A stretch of DNA of 64,000 nt from Girardinichthys multiradiatus (Eukaryota > Chordata > Actinopteri > Cyprinodontiformes > Goodeidae), in assembly GCF_021462225.1 (NCBI RefSeq), contig NC_061797.1:24823093-24887092 (forward strand). The letters are read 5' to 3'. Numbering within the stretch: position 1 is the stretch's first letter; every line of letters begins with the position of its first letter. Shown piece after piece: positions 24,415 to 36,000 of the stretch. The notes under the pieces were generated by a model. It had not been told where the DNA came from, made no database searches, and was given only the letters and a program-made list of their open reading frames with translations. A program made the translations under genes and the position numbers.

Positions 24415-27324
24415 TCAGTTAGTAGAAGGAGCCAGAGGCAGGATTGCCGAGGCCAGTGCGGACTCATGTGCCACATTGAGGCGGTAGAAGCGTGCAAACG
24501 TGCACGGTGTTGCCCATGACGCCGCCGCGCAGATATCACCCAGCGGCACGCCCCTCAGTGCCGCCCAGGACGTAGACACACTCCTGGTGGAATGGCACAT
24601 AACACCAGAAGGGGCAGCTGCCCCCACACACTCATAAGCCAGCACAATACCATCTACGACCCAATGCGATAGCCTGTGCTTAGAAAGGGCTCGCCCCCTG
24701 TTCTGTCCCCCATGGCACACAAACAGCTGGTCCGACTGGCGAATAGCACCTGTAGCCACCATATACAGCTGCAATGCCCGAACCGGGCACAGCGTGTTAG
24801 CCAGCCTCTGTTCCTCGGACTGAAACGGGGGAGGGCAGTATGCCCCCAGTTCAATGGCTGTATTCACGTAGCCTGGGGGCAGAACCTTAGGGAGAAAGGC
24901 TATGTTCGGCCACAGCGTTACTCCGGACCCGCCTGCCTTCCAACGCAGGCAGGTAGGGGTGATGGCGAGTGCGTGGAGCTCACTGACCCGCTTGGCTGTT
25001 GTTACCGCCAACAAAAAAGCAGTCTTAACAGACACCAGTTTCAATGGGGCAGCACCCATAGGCTCAAAAGGTGGCCCACTCAGGGCCTTCAACACCAGTG
25101 GGAGGTCCCACGCTGCCGCCGGTCTCCGTAACGGGGGGCGCAGCCTCCTTGCACCCCGGAGAAACTGTGACACCCAATAGTGTATCCCCACTCGTCTGCC
25201 ATCCACGACGTCGTGGCTGGCTGAAATGGCAGCCAGGTGCACCTCCAGGGTTGATGCTGCCCGTCCGGCATCCAATAGACCCTGCAGGTACCTCAAAATA
25301 TTATGCAGGGAACACGAAATTGGGTCAACTGCTCTGCGTCTGTACCACTCAGCAAAACGCTGCCAGCAACGGGCATAAGTCCTCAATGTGGACGGAGCTC
25401 TGGCATTCTGCAGTGTCCGGTGAATGGAGGGCTCCAGATCCGTCGGGGGTTGCCAGCACCCCTCAGCGGCCACACCGTGAGGAGAAGATGGCCCGGAGAC
25501 GGGTGCCAAACCTTCCCCTCCAACTGAGACAACAGGTCTGCCCTGACCGGGAGCTGCCATGGCTCCCTGTCCAGCAGACTGAGGAGCAGTGGGAACCAGA
25601 CCCTCATGAGCCACTCGGGGGGCCACCAACAGAACCTTCAGGCTCAACGACCTCACTCTGTGGAGAGTGGGCAGAAGCAACGGAAACGGGGGAAAGGCAT
25701 ACAGCAGGCCGGCTGGCCATGCGTTCCCCAGTGGGGAGCTGGCCTCCGCCAGGGAAAACCACAAGGGGCAATGTGTACTGTTCCCTGAGGCAAAAAGGTC
25801 GACCTGGGCCCTGCCGAACCGACCCCATATCTGCCGTACGACCTGAGGATGCAGCCTCCAATCCCAGGGGGGGAGCCTCTGTCGGGAAAGATATTCGGCC
25901 ACAGAGTTCCTCGTCCCCGATAGGTGCATTGCTCTGATGGAGGCGAAGCGAGGGTATGCCCAGGTCCACAGCCTCCGGGCCTCCCTGAGGCACTGCAGTG
26001 ATCTGGTCCCACCCTGGTGGTTGACGTGGAACACTGCTGAGGTGCTGTCCGTCCTGACGAGCATGTGCTTGCCCTCGAGAAAGGGCGAGAAGTGCCGTAG
26101 CGCCAAATAAATCGTCTTGAGCTCCAGGACACTGATGTGCAGACTTCCCTCCTGAGGCCCCCACAGCCCCTGGATGGACCTGCACTGCCACATTGCTCCC
26201 CATCTGAGAGGTGATGCGTCCGTAGTCACCACCTCCCGTCTTGCAGGGACCATACCGAGGGGGACCCCACGCTGCAGATATGCCCTGTCCTGTCAGCGAC
26301 GGAGGAGCACTGTGCAGCCGGGTGTAACCTGCACCTTGACCTGCCGGTGCAACCTGGGGTCCATGTGGAGGCTGTTGAACCACCTCTGCAAGGGCCGTAG
26401 ATAAAGCAACCCCAGAGGCGTCAGAGCCGAGGCCGCCACCAGCATCCCCAACAGTCTCAGCCACAGTTTGACTGGGGGTGCCGCCCCCGCCCGAAAAGAC
26501 TGGAGCAGGGACTGAATCCCGTCCACCCTGTCCGGGGTCGGCTGAGCCAGCATGGCCACTGAATCCAAGGCCATGCCGATAAAGACCACCTGCTGGGCCG
26601 GGATGAGAGAACTCTTCTGATAGTTCACTGCCATCCCCAGTGCTCTGACGTGGGCCAGGACCTTTGACGTCGCTTGATCCGCCCCGCTGGAGGAGGGGGC
26701 ACAGATGAGCCAGTTGTCCAAATATGGCAGGATCTTTAATCCTGACAGGCACAGAGGGCTCAGGACCGCCTTCATGCACCTCGTGAAAATCTGAGGGGCT
26801 AAGGAAAGGCCGAACGGCAGGACTGAAAACTCGTAAGCCACGCCGTGGAAGGCGAATCGCAGATACTGCCTGTGTCCTGGGTGGATCGGAACATGGAAGT
26901 ACGCGTCCTTCAGGTCCATGGATGTAAACCACTCGCCTGGACAGATTACCTGAAGGACGTCGCATGTGCGGAGCATCCGAAATGGCAGCACCTTCATAAA
27001 GTGGTTCAGCCCCCTGAGGTCCAACACCGGCCGAAGGGAACCGTCCTTCTTTGGGATCAGGAAATAGGTTGAGTAAAACCAGTCGGCCTGCGAATGTGGT
27101 GGGACCACCACTATGGCCTCCTTGTCCAGCAGTGTCTTTATTTCCTGCAGCAAGATCGCAGTTCGTGCAGGATCTGTGACGGGAGTCACCCTGACCCCCG
27201 ATGGGGGTGGAGGCCAACGGCGGAACTGCAGCCTGTACCCTTGGGACATAGTTCTTAACACCCACGCATCCTTGCAGTGGGTTTCCCAATAGGCCAGGCG
27301 CCGTTGTGAAAACCTCCCCGCCAT
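24415..27324 (-). pseudogene. DIRS-1 pol: RT, RNase H, MT-like and tyrosine recombinase, one in-frame TGA
   Basis: A single 970-codon frame is broken only by TGA at 26295-26293. In the first part (343 aa) RT motifs are LIPKKDGSLRPVLDLRGLN (89-107), MDLKDAYF (136-143), LPFGLSLAP (169-177) and YLDNW (201-205), where the second Asp of the usual YLDD is Asn. The second part (612 aa from 26253) has RNase H residues D12, E44 and D69. VDLF (151-154) and YAFPP (185-189) sit where DIRS elements carry a Dam-like methyltransferase. A tyrosine recombinase follows with Arg422, His554-x-x-Arg557 and Tyr590. The TGA falls at the position that is Trp in DIRS-2, so a TGG-to-TGA change is likely. Otherwise the frame is remarkably well preserved. 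Confidence 0.9.
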
Positions 27325-27339
27325 CGGCCTACAGCCCTC

Positions 27340-28797
27340 AGGCCGCCCTCTGCTGCCTGCTCCGGCCTCCGGGGGGGCGCCGGCTCCTATCCGGGCCCGC
27401 CAGAGCCCTGCGAGTTGGTGCCCGTTCCTGCCAAGCTCCTGCCACAGCGCACGTTACGTCTCCTGGGTTGCGGAGCAGGGGGTCCCTTGGCCCAGCTGCG
27501 ACCACCCCAAGCTTCAGGGGCCTGGCTGGACTGCCGACGGCGCTCCAGTGCCCTCGGCCTCCGGTCCAAACAGCTGGCACGGTATCACCGGCAGCCTCCG
27601 CAAGCTCTGCCTACAGTCATCCGAGATCGGGGCCTGTGCCAACCAGACTTGGCGTCGGGTGACCACCAGAGTGGACAAAAGGCGACCGAGTTCCCTGGAC
27701 ATGAGTCAGAAGGCCTGGAGAGCTGCGTCCTTTGTGTCGCCCAGTGCTGCTCCCGCCATGCCCGGCTGCAGCATCTGGGACTATGCCAACAGGAGGACAG
27801 AGAGGGAATTACCAATACGTGCCATACGAGCCGCAATGTCGTAGGCACGGCACAAGAAGTCGTCCGTCACCCGACACTGGGCGCTTGGACAGCGGGCCCT
27901 CTCCCTGAGCCCCTCATCTGGAGAAAGAACCAGTGATGTGATGCAGTGATCCACAGGGGGCATACGGTCCAGACCATGATCCCCAGGATTGCGCATGCAC
28001 GCCAGGATCCGTGCATCCCGACCATGGTGGGAGAAGCTTCTAGGATCCCTCCAGCAGCGCTGAAGCTCTTCCAAGAAGGCCGGCGACGGTGGCACCTCGA
28101 ACGGAGGGGCCGCCGGAGCCCGGCAAAAAAACGGGTTTCACGTTGGCCGGGCCACGGGTGCATCGTCAAGGTCAACCTTGGCCAAGGCTGCCAAAATAAT
28201 TGCCCGTAGCGGGCATGGCTCCTCTCCTGGGCCAGAGCTAACTGAACTCCCAAGGGAATTACCTGCGCCATCATTTCCTCCAATACTCGGGGGATCCCCC
28301 TCTCGATCCTGAGGGTCTGGGAAGGGGTCCCGTTGGTCCTCGTTGGAACTCTGAATTGGAAGCCCTCACAGAGATTCCATCATCTTCCAGGTCCTCCCCC
28401 GACTCCCAAGCTGCTGCTGCTGCTTGGAAGGCAGGCATGGGATCTGGGGCCTTGAGTAGAGCCTTGAGCTGCTCCACCTCGACCCTCAAAGAGTTTACTT
28501 CCTGCCGAGATGGGCGCTCCTGCCGAGGCCTCTTCCTCTGTGGGATGCGGCATTCTTCCACTGGTGCATCCTCCCGGAACACAGTTGAGGCATCCCTGAG
28601 GGTGGCAGCTCGTCCGCGAAGAGGAGATTCTCCACCTGACGTAGCCTGTTCTCTCTAACAGGCAACGGCAAAATGCTGCAGTTCATGCATGGGTCTGTCA
28701 GAGCTTCCCTGAGATGACCCACGCCCAGGCATTTGGGGCACAGATCATGTCCGTCCTCTACCTGTAGAGGAGCCCCACATGAAGCGCACGCCAGCAT
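27340..28797 (-). pseudogene. DIRS-1 gag-like ORF, frameshifted
   Basis: The start is placed at the Met (28797) before ACASCGAPLQ, because the DIRS-2 ORF begins at the same point of similarity. The N-terminus has paired CxxC motifs (CASC, CPKC, CMNC) that could bind zinc. A charged, coiled-coil-like stretch (about 28420-28500) follows. Further on, QCRVTDDFLCRAYD and LGRLLSTLV match DIRS-2 gag but sit in different frames. At least three shifts break it, so no full-length protein is encoded. In DIRS elements this first ORF is thought to package RNA. Confidence 0.75.
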
Positions 28798-29264
28798 CCC
28801 GATCACAGACGTGGAAAATGCAGGCAGGCACCAGGCCAACTGAGCGAGGACTTCAATAGAACTGAAGAACGCGATCAGAGGCCTCTTTTTAATCCACTGC
28901 TTCTCAATACAGACACGACCCAGGCAATCCGAGCGAGAACTGTGCAGCACAGAACGCAGTCAGAACATCCAGCTACCACTCACCTGAAAACTGCAGCTGT
29001 ACGCTCCTCCCCACCCGGTCTCAACAGGGGAAAAGAAGCGCCAGCATCAAGCTTCCGGCTACTAGAATTCTGCTAACAGAAACAGAGAAACGTCAACCAC
29101 AGCCTTAGAGGGCTACAAGAGCACTCCAACAAAAAAATCACAGGCAGGATGACGCCGAATCACACAAACCGTGTGCTTACCTCTCTTAGACCTGCAATAC
29201 CCAATAAGCGCTGAAACACGGACTTATAGGAGCGACCAACCTGCGAAACACGCGACGGTTGACA

Positions 29265-29424
29265 GCGAGAAGATCAAAGAGACCGAACATAGCCTTCCAC
29301 GTGCTACTTATAGACGCACTCCCAGGTGGGCTACGTGTCACGTGCGTGACTTTGTTTACATTCAATCTCGACCTGCGCGGAGCACGAGGAGACATATCGA
29401 CTTTGTTTACTGCCACTGGCAGTC
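29265..29424. repeat. DIRS-1 inverted terminal repeat (5' side of element)
   Basis: Reverse-complement partner of 24082-24241. It starts GCGAGAAGATC and ends GCCACTGGCAGTC. A short unique extension (29425-29439) closes the element. Confidence 0.92.
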
Positions 29425-29884
29425 AGGAAGGAATGAAACAGAACTGTGTGTTGCTCAGCAATGCTACCGGCTTGTTGTGGGACAAGGCACATAGAGAATG
29501 TCGGCGTTCAGCACGCATTCTCCGACGGGTTTCCAACATTATAAATGGAACATCTCAAAGTCTGTGTTGAATGAGCTGCTCTTCACCCTCACAATGATAT
29601 TGCAGCTTTAATAACGGCACAAATATGCAGAACAGAGTTGCTGCATGCAGCACATCTACGGCTGTTTTCCTACATTTCCGGGTCTGTGCTCTGTCCCGCC
29701 CCCGTCATTTCTGTCCAATGGGAACAATGATCGTTACCCGCGTGGCTTTGTTTACAAGTAATAGTTCACTTGCAAAAAGTACAATGTGAAAACAAACCAC
29801 CAAATGAAAAAAATAAAGTACGCTTTTGGTCCGGACCAAACAAGCGGACCAAAGGACTTTTCTGGTGTGAATACACCCTAAATC

Positions 29885-30716
29885 AGAAACGAAATCAAAA
29901 CAATTATCTAAAAATTGAAAAACTGGCCTGGTGGTTACAAAACAATAAACAGTAGTGGTTTTAGTGTTTTGCAATTTGTATGAGAAAAACTAACATTAGG
30001 TATTGAAAATAATTGTGGCTATTAATTGGTCTAACATTAATCAATAAATCTGACTTAAATATGTTTGATACTCCTCCTCCTTCCCCAGTATTTTGATGAA
30101 TTTAAAAATTTTAATATTTATGAGTTGACAAATAATACTAACATAATCCTCTTACTGCAGCAAGGTTTCTGTGAGACAAAATAGATCGACATCTTGGAGA
30201 GACATCTTATGTTCAAAAAACCCACATTTAATAGTTTTATTTTTCAGTTCAGTCAAAGTAGTATTTATTTTTATGTAATTTTCATGATTTACTCCTTTTA
30301 GAATAGTTTTTAACCTACTACCCAATTATCGGCAACATTGTTCCTGATGTTTTTTTTTTGTTCCTTTTTGAATAAACATTAAACGATATGTGAATACTCT
30401 CTGATGACCTTTGCCAAACTGACTTGATTTCACTTTTTGCACTTTTTGAAATGAAAGCATAAACTTTTTGCCCAAAACTTTGAGTAATTATAGATGTTGC
30501 ACCATTGGCACCTTGAACAAACCCGCAGAGTGGCAGCAGCTTAGCAATAAAACTCAACACAAATACCTCTGGTGTGGGCTGCAGAACTGATTCTCCTGGG
30601 TGCATTCCAGGAGCTGGATCTAGACTGTCACATTGTCCATTTTTGTGTGAAAGCTGTCTCACTCTGTCATGCTGAGTTAATCCATCTGTGGCAGCACTAG
30701 ATAACTTCAGTTCCAT
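29885..30716 (-). pseudogene. 5' part of the split L2/CR1-like LINE (ORF2 start and endonuclease)
   Basis: On the minus strand, a 132-codon frame (30716-30318) is followed in decayed form by V-D-L-F-C-L-T-E-T at about 30165-30195. That motif is typical of the N-terminal APE endonuclease of fish L2-type elements. Nearer 29890-29950 lies F-L-D-N-C-F-D-F-V-S-D-L, which fits the next endonuclease segment. The sequence then breaks at the DNA transposon, and the same protein order resumes at 23752. The 5' limit is uncertain. Confidence 0.65.
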
Positions 30717-31147
30717 GTTTGATGTCAGGTTTATACTATAGTGAAAAAGACACCTCTTTGATAGGGTTTAAAATAAATGCAAATAGTATTAACAACATTT
30801 AGATATTTATTCTACAGACACACATATACCAGGGATAAAGTCTCATCTTAGTTAACCTATCAAATCCTTCAGCAACTATAATGCTTCATGTTCATCTGCT
30901 TTTTTACATAATCTTCAATAAAGTTAAGTAGTCTCTTTGGATTAATAATAGATATATAATAGATTAATGTTGAGTTTCTCTTTGTTTATATTTTCTAAAT
31001 CATGAATCAACAGCAATACATCCCATTTGCTCCACTGACTTTTCCCCCATTGATGCACAGAGATCTTCAAAAAAGAAGCTTTTAGCCAGTCAGTATTTTT
31101 GACTTTCTATGAGACAGATATGGAAAATCAAAGTTGGATCGAGAAGA
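30717..31147. other. No gene recognised
   Basis: AT-rich non-coding sequence; it may include the 5' UTR of the split LINE. Confidence 0.35.
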
Positions 31148-32071
31148 CTAAGAAGCAGAAACTAAGCAGGTGAACAAAATATGCAAAAATGCAGAACCAA
31201 GACTGCCTCCTAGTATATTACTTCTTAGTGGATGAGTAAAATTGGTTGAAAGCACATGAGAGCAATTGTAATGCAAAGAGACAAAGGACAGAGATAAATT
31301 GTCAGCGTATGGCTCAGAGGATGAGCAAACCGCTTCGTAATGCCTGACTGATGTTGATGAACATGCATCATTTTGCTCATGGGTCTCCTCAAACTTTACA
31401 GGAAAAGTGGTGACAAAAAACATTACACAGCCAACTCTATCACAATAACCCCACTGACCACCCCTAACAGAAGAATAAAACAATGACAGATATGTTGCAA
31501 GGTTAAAACGTCCTTTGAAAAGTCTGAGGGGAAAGAAAACATGGAAACACATTTCAGGTGGTGTTATTCGTGAGAACTTGACTTCGTGAGAAGGCCGGGG
31601 GGATTGATCAGGACTCTCTTTAGGCCAGACAGACCTGACAGATGGACAGAAAAGATTAGCCATATAGACGTGCAAGGCCCTACAAGGCCTGACAACTGTC
31701 GCATCTTGAGTGCTGTGGGACCCCCGCTGAGAGAATGGTAACAGGCAGGTTGAAGGCTGACAGACAACAAACACCACCACTAACATACCACATCTCTGAG
31801 CAACTCTAACAGACGTGAATGTGAAAATGGAAGATTTGAAAAGCTTACTAAAATTACCCATAAGCAGGACTTTTTCATGGTTTTTCACTAATCTTGTTTC
31901 ATTGTCAGTTTTGAAATCCTGTACTTTTTTTGTCTCTTTATACTTTTTAGAGAAAAACAAAAAACTTTTTTTTACAATAAACCAATTAATTATGTCATTT
32001 TGCTTGTTTATCAATATTCTTGACTGCTGATGTGGCTTAAAGTACAAAAGAAACTTTTCAGAAAGATGCAA
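31148..32071 (-). other. Unexplained 307-codon open reading frame
   Basis: An uninterrupted frame of 307 codons is unusually long for this base composition. The translation has no domain, repeat or active-site motif I recognise. It is rich in Ser, Phe and Leu, with scattered Cys, and reads like translated non-coding DNA. No splice signals or upstream promoter clearly support it. It lies in the putative host intron on the host gene's strand. It could be chance, a decayed repeat or a lineage-specific gene; chance seems most likely. Confidence 0.2.
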
Positions 32072-32989
32072 CCAAGAAGAAAGTCAATTATTAGAGAATA
32101 AACTAGGATGGTTTTTGAAACAATTAAAACATCCCACAAATAGTATTTTTTTATTTGACAAATTACATTTTTTCCTTAAACTATCCCAGCTACTATGTAT
32201 TAATTGGTAGAACTCTATAATTTAACCCTCAGTCAGTTTTCATGTGATTTCAGACTCAAATAGAGGCAAATAATCACATCAAACAGTTTTAGTGATATTG
32301 TGCACTTTTTAATGTCTCCCATTACTTTTCAGTAAAATCTTGTTATATGAAATTGAGAAAAGGATGAAGTTTCATTTGTGTAACTCAGCAAAGTCTTAAA
32401 GCTGACAAACAAATCAAAAAGTGTCATGAACAGAAAAAGAAAAGCAAAGACTAGGACTTCTGTCAGTCAACCCCCCTCTGTGTCCTTCTGTTTGTCAGAC
32501 GACAGTGATGGATCCTGTCTTTTTTTGTTGTTGTTGAGCCATTGTGACAGTCAAGAGCCACAAGAGGTCAAGAACATGTGACTCACAGATTTTTGGAGTC
32601 AGAGCTTTTGCAAGTCTGACTGACTTGAGAGTCTAAAAGACCTCTGTTGTCATTGTTACTGAAACAAAGACGTTCTCTAAGCAAAGACCACAGAAAATCT
32701 TTGGATACTTTATGTTATACCTTCTACAGTAAACATCGGTGGTTACTTAACCCATGAACTAAAACTAAAAAGTATAACAGTTTATGTGTGCTGATTTGTA
32801 CCTGATATTTTAATAGGTCTAAGCTGGTTTGAAGATGGTTTGAAATATGGAAAATTGTCAGGAAATCTTAAACACAGACCCAAAACCAAATTACTGTATA
32901 TAACAAACCATGTTGCACCATTAAATGTGTAGTATTAATCTATGTATTTCAGTAAGGGGATTACCATAATATGTATATTTGGTAAAAAA
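32072..32989. other. Intronic sequence, no gene recognised
   Basis: AT-rich sequence with no coding potential or classified repeat. Confidence 0.4.
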
Positions 32990-32991
32990 AG

Positions 32992-33034
<43 letters not shown>
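32990..33034. repeat. (AT)n microsatellite
   Basis: About 19 uninterrupted AT dinucleotides. Confidence 0.95.
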
Positions 33035-33036
<2 letters not shown>

Positions 33037-36000
33037 TCTTTGGGTAACTTACATTAGATAGTATTTTGTCTTAATAAGGTATGATTTAAAAGCACTTTTT
33101 TGGAGAAAACATAAAGGTTTTGTTGCATTTCTTCCGTTTGTGGACTCACAACGCATTCTCTGACAATGACATGATTTAAGATGTGGAAAGATTCCAATTT
33201 CTCATGAAATAAGAATTCAAAGAACAAAATTTACTCATTATTAGCATTATACTGATCTAGTTTTGCTTTAGTAAAACTAGATTTAGTTTTCTCAGTTACC
33301 AGCTTTTAAAATGAACCTAAAGGGTCTTTAGTAAAAGCTCAAACCCACATATACTCCCTCTGGCACAGACACCCAAACATTACCCTAACACGCAAATAGA
33401 CACGCATCAGTGACCACACATAACTCTATCTCACAGGATGCTAGAGGGTGGGAGGGGGTAACAGGGTGAGCCACAAGTCAATAAACCCTGTGTAATCTGT
33501 TCCCTTTAGTGGCATAAACCATTTGAGAGGAGATTACAGTCGTTCTGCCAAAGTAAGAACATGTGAGTTTCTAATGGACAAAAACCCCTAAAACAAAGTA
33601 CAAACAATCACATGTGCACCTTCATTCAACCTTTAAAAAATGGTGAGAGCAGTGTTTTTGTTTAAGGTCAAGAAGATAATTTTTTGTTCATTTTTTAAAG
33701 TAAAAAAATATAGATGATGGTTATTAAAACACGACCCTGGACTTAGACTCCTGCTGAGGAAACCGAAGCAAGGCATTGTCAGTTTGAGTGAGATTACGCC
33801 TCACAAACTCCACTACTGGAACTGGAAGTGTGGAGCTCATAAGACAGGATTTCTGAGACTGATTTCTTTCACTGAAGAGTGGAGAGGGAGAGGGTGCATG
33901 GGCTTTTTTATTTTGATGGCAGACTAGCTGCTATGTCTGTGTGGGGCTGAGTTTGTTGGGGGGAAGAAAGAAGAAGGGATGCTGGCTTAATGCATCATTA
34001 AGCACTAAGAGCACCAGGCGGGGTTGTAACTGTGGAAGGTTGCAGAGTAGACATCTGGTCCACAAACCAGAACAATACGCCCACGCATTAAGTCCAACAT
34101 GGACCAATTATTATTTGTGGATAATTTCAAATGAACAGATTACACAAATCTTGAGTATTAGCAATATGTTTTACTTGTTTAATGCTGCAGAGATTCCATA
34201 AATTATTCTAACTGTTTTTCAGTAACATATTTGGTTTTTTTTCTTTTTTTCTGACTTTGTATTTGAAAGTTGCAACTCATTCAAGCATTAATGTGTTAAG
34301 TGTTACAGTGATTTGTCATTTTCTACATAACTGTAAATATTTTTCCATGGAAAAAAAGATGACCATCATAAGCACATTTCAGGCCATGATCCACTTGAGA
34401 TAGATTCCTTATCTGGTAAAACACATTTTATGTCAATTTGTCAGTCTTTTTATTCCATTGTCGGAGCTATTAACTTCTCCGTAAACACAATGAATGTATG
34501 GATGTAGAGTTTTAATAGAGGCTGTTGAGTTAAGAAAGAGAAAAACACCATCTGATGAACAACCACTTTAATATCTTACTGTCCCATAAGGAAACATTAA
34601 ATCAATGCAGCCAAGAGCATTTTTGATGCTCCAATATTTCAACTTAGTGTCTTCTAACACAAAATCCAAACTCATCCATTGGTTGATGAATGAATGGGAG
34701 GGATAACAAATACCAACAGCATATAGGCTGTTTCAAATGATTCTACCTAAACAACATATGAGTAAAAAGCCCCATTTGATTTGACGCTTAAAGAACCATT
34801 AAACCGTGCCTGCTTTGTGACCTTTCATTATTTGTTGGACGTTGGCCATTACATTAATGGCACCCTGAGTGAAACCTTTCTTTTGGACAGTATACGGTAT
34901 TGAGTTCATGACAACATAACAATAGTGAAACCACATTCTGGAGAAAACTAAGAATTAAATTTATTGTCTGCACAAATCACATAAGAATATTGAAGAATAA
35001 TTTTGAAGAATAATTTAATCCATAATTGAATCAACATGATACTGCAGGATTTTTATGTTATCACAAAAAGAAGAATTATTTTACATTACCATTTAAAGAT
35101 TAAATTGTGTTTTAAGCAATCTGTATTCGATGCAGAACCATCCAGTTCAGATCTGAACAGTTTATGTATTTCAGACTTTAAACTAGAGAGGATAAAATAC
35201 AGTGCAGACTCATAAAAAAAAAAAAAAACTGTGTATCAGACACCAATTTCAGTGTCGTTAACCAGCTGCAGTGTATGAACATATTTTCTTACAATATTTA
35301 TATGTACAACATTGTTACATGTTTACAACAAGTGGTACCCACAGGTGGTACCCACTTCCTATTGGCCAGACATGGAAGTACTGTATGTTATTAAAGCTTG
35401 TATCAGCATTGTGAAATTTAGAACATGGATCAGTAACAAAATTCACAAGAACATTCCCTGTTTTTTGTATTTATAGTTTGATCAGGGATAACATTGTGGA
35501 GATTAAACCAGTTTTAGGAACATTTTAATGAAACTGGAAATACATGCATCAAATAAATGTATGTATATATGGTAAATAAATAAATACATGTGGAAATGAT
35601 TATGTTTTATTTAAATTGTTACAAATTATTTCATAAATATTACACCTAATAATAAAATATTGCATCATATCATCAATTTCTTTTATGTCTCTGCCTTACT
35701 AATCAAAATCACTCAGCATGGCTGATACTACTGTAGAAAAGGTGATTGGTCTGCACCTGAGTTGCTGGCAAGGGTTTATTTAGTGAGACTCATCATCAGT
35801 GTAAATTATTTAATGATTATGTTTTAAAATTCAATTATTTGAAAAACACATATTGTTTAATTATTTTTACCAAGTTTGATTCAAAATGTAATTTGATTTT
35901 CCAAATTAATTACTTTATAAAGTGATAAATTGAGACCATAAAAATATATAGAATGCAGGATCAGTCATGTCTTTAAATGGCAAATATAAATAAATTTTCT

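Larger units (their letters stand above)
24048..29439 (-). mobile_element. DIRS-type tyrosine-recombinase retrotransposon (DIRS-1)
   Basis: DIRS elements use a reverse transcriptase but integrate a circular DNA with a tyrosine recombinase instead of an integrase. All the hallmarks are visible: 160-bp inverted terminal repeats (24082-24241 and 29265-29424), short unique end extensions, and an internal complementary region beside the 3' ITR (24275-24368) that carries both end extensions joined. Minus-strand coding order is gag-like, RT, RNase H, MT-like, recombinase. The length is about 5.39 kb. It is GC-rich compared with its surroundings and lies inside a DNA transposon. AAC/GTT triplets at both ends suit the trinucleotide recombination site known for this group. 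Confidence 0.93.
23753..29883. mobile_element. DNA transposon (non-autonomous, GGTCCGGACCAAA termini) split by DIRS-1
   Basis: Both ends carry the same unusual vocabulary in inverse orientation. On the left it is ACTTTTGGTCCGCTT with GGTCCGGACCAAAC and GGTGTGAATACAC (23760-23860). On the right it is GCTTTTGGTCCGGACCAAAC then GGTGTGAATACACCC (29822-29880). Without the DIRS-1 insert the element would be about 0.74 kb, with no transposase frame. It interrupts the LINE whose halves lie at 21600-23752 and 29885-30716. The superfamily is not assigned, no clean target-site duplication was found, and the exact ends may be off by tens of bases. Confidence 0.65.

Noticed and set aside
24676..25131. 151-codon plus-strand ORF
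   Set aside because: Antisense shadow of the DIRS-1 recombinase domain.
25071..25937. 288-codon plus-strand ORF inside DIRS-1
   Set aside because: It is antisense to pol in GC-rich coding DNA. It has no motif of its own, and pol on the other strand carries all the domains.
25604..27289. 561-codon minus-strand ORF overlapping pol in another frame
   Set aside because: Shifted-frame shadow of DIRS-1 RT. The composition is Gly/Pro/Ser/Arg noise and the RT motifs lie in the other frame.
24048..29439. Ngaro-type classification for DIRS-1
   Set aside because: Ngaro elements have split direct repeats. Here there are inverted terminal repeats and an internal complementary region, which is the DIRS layout.
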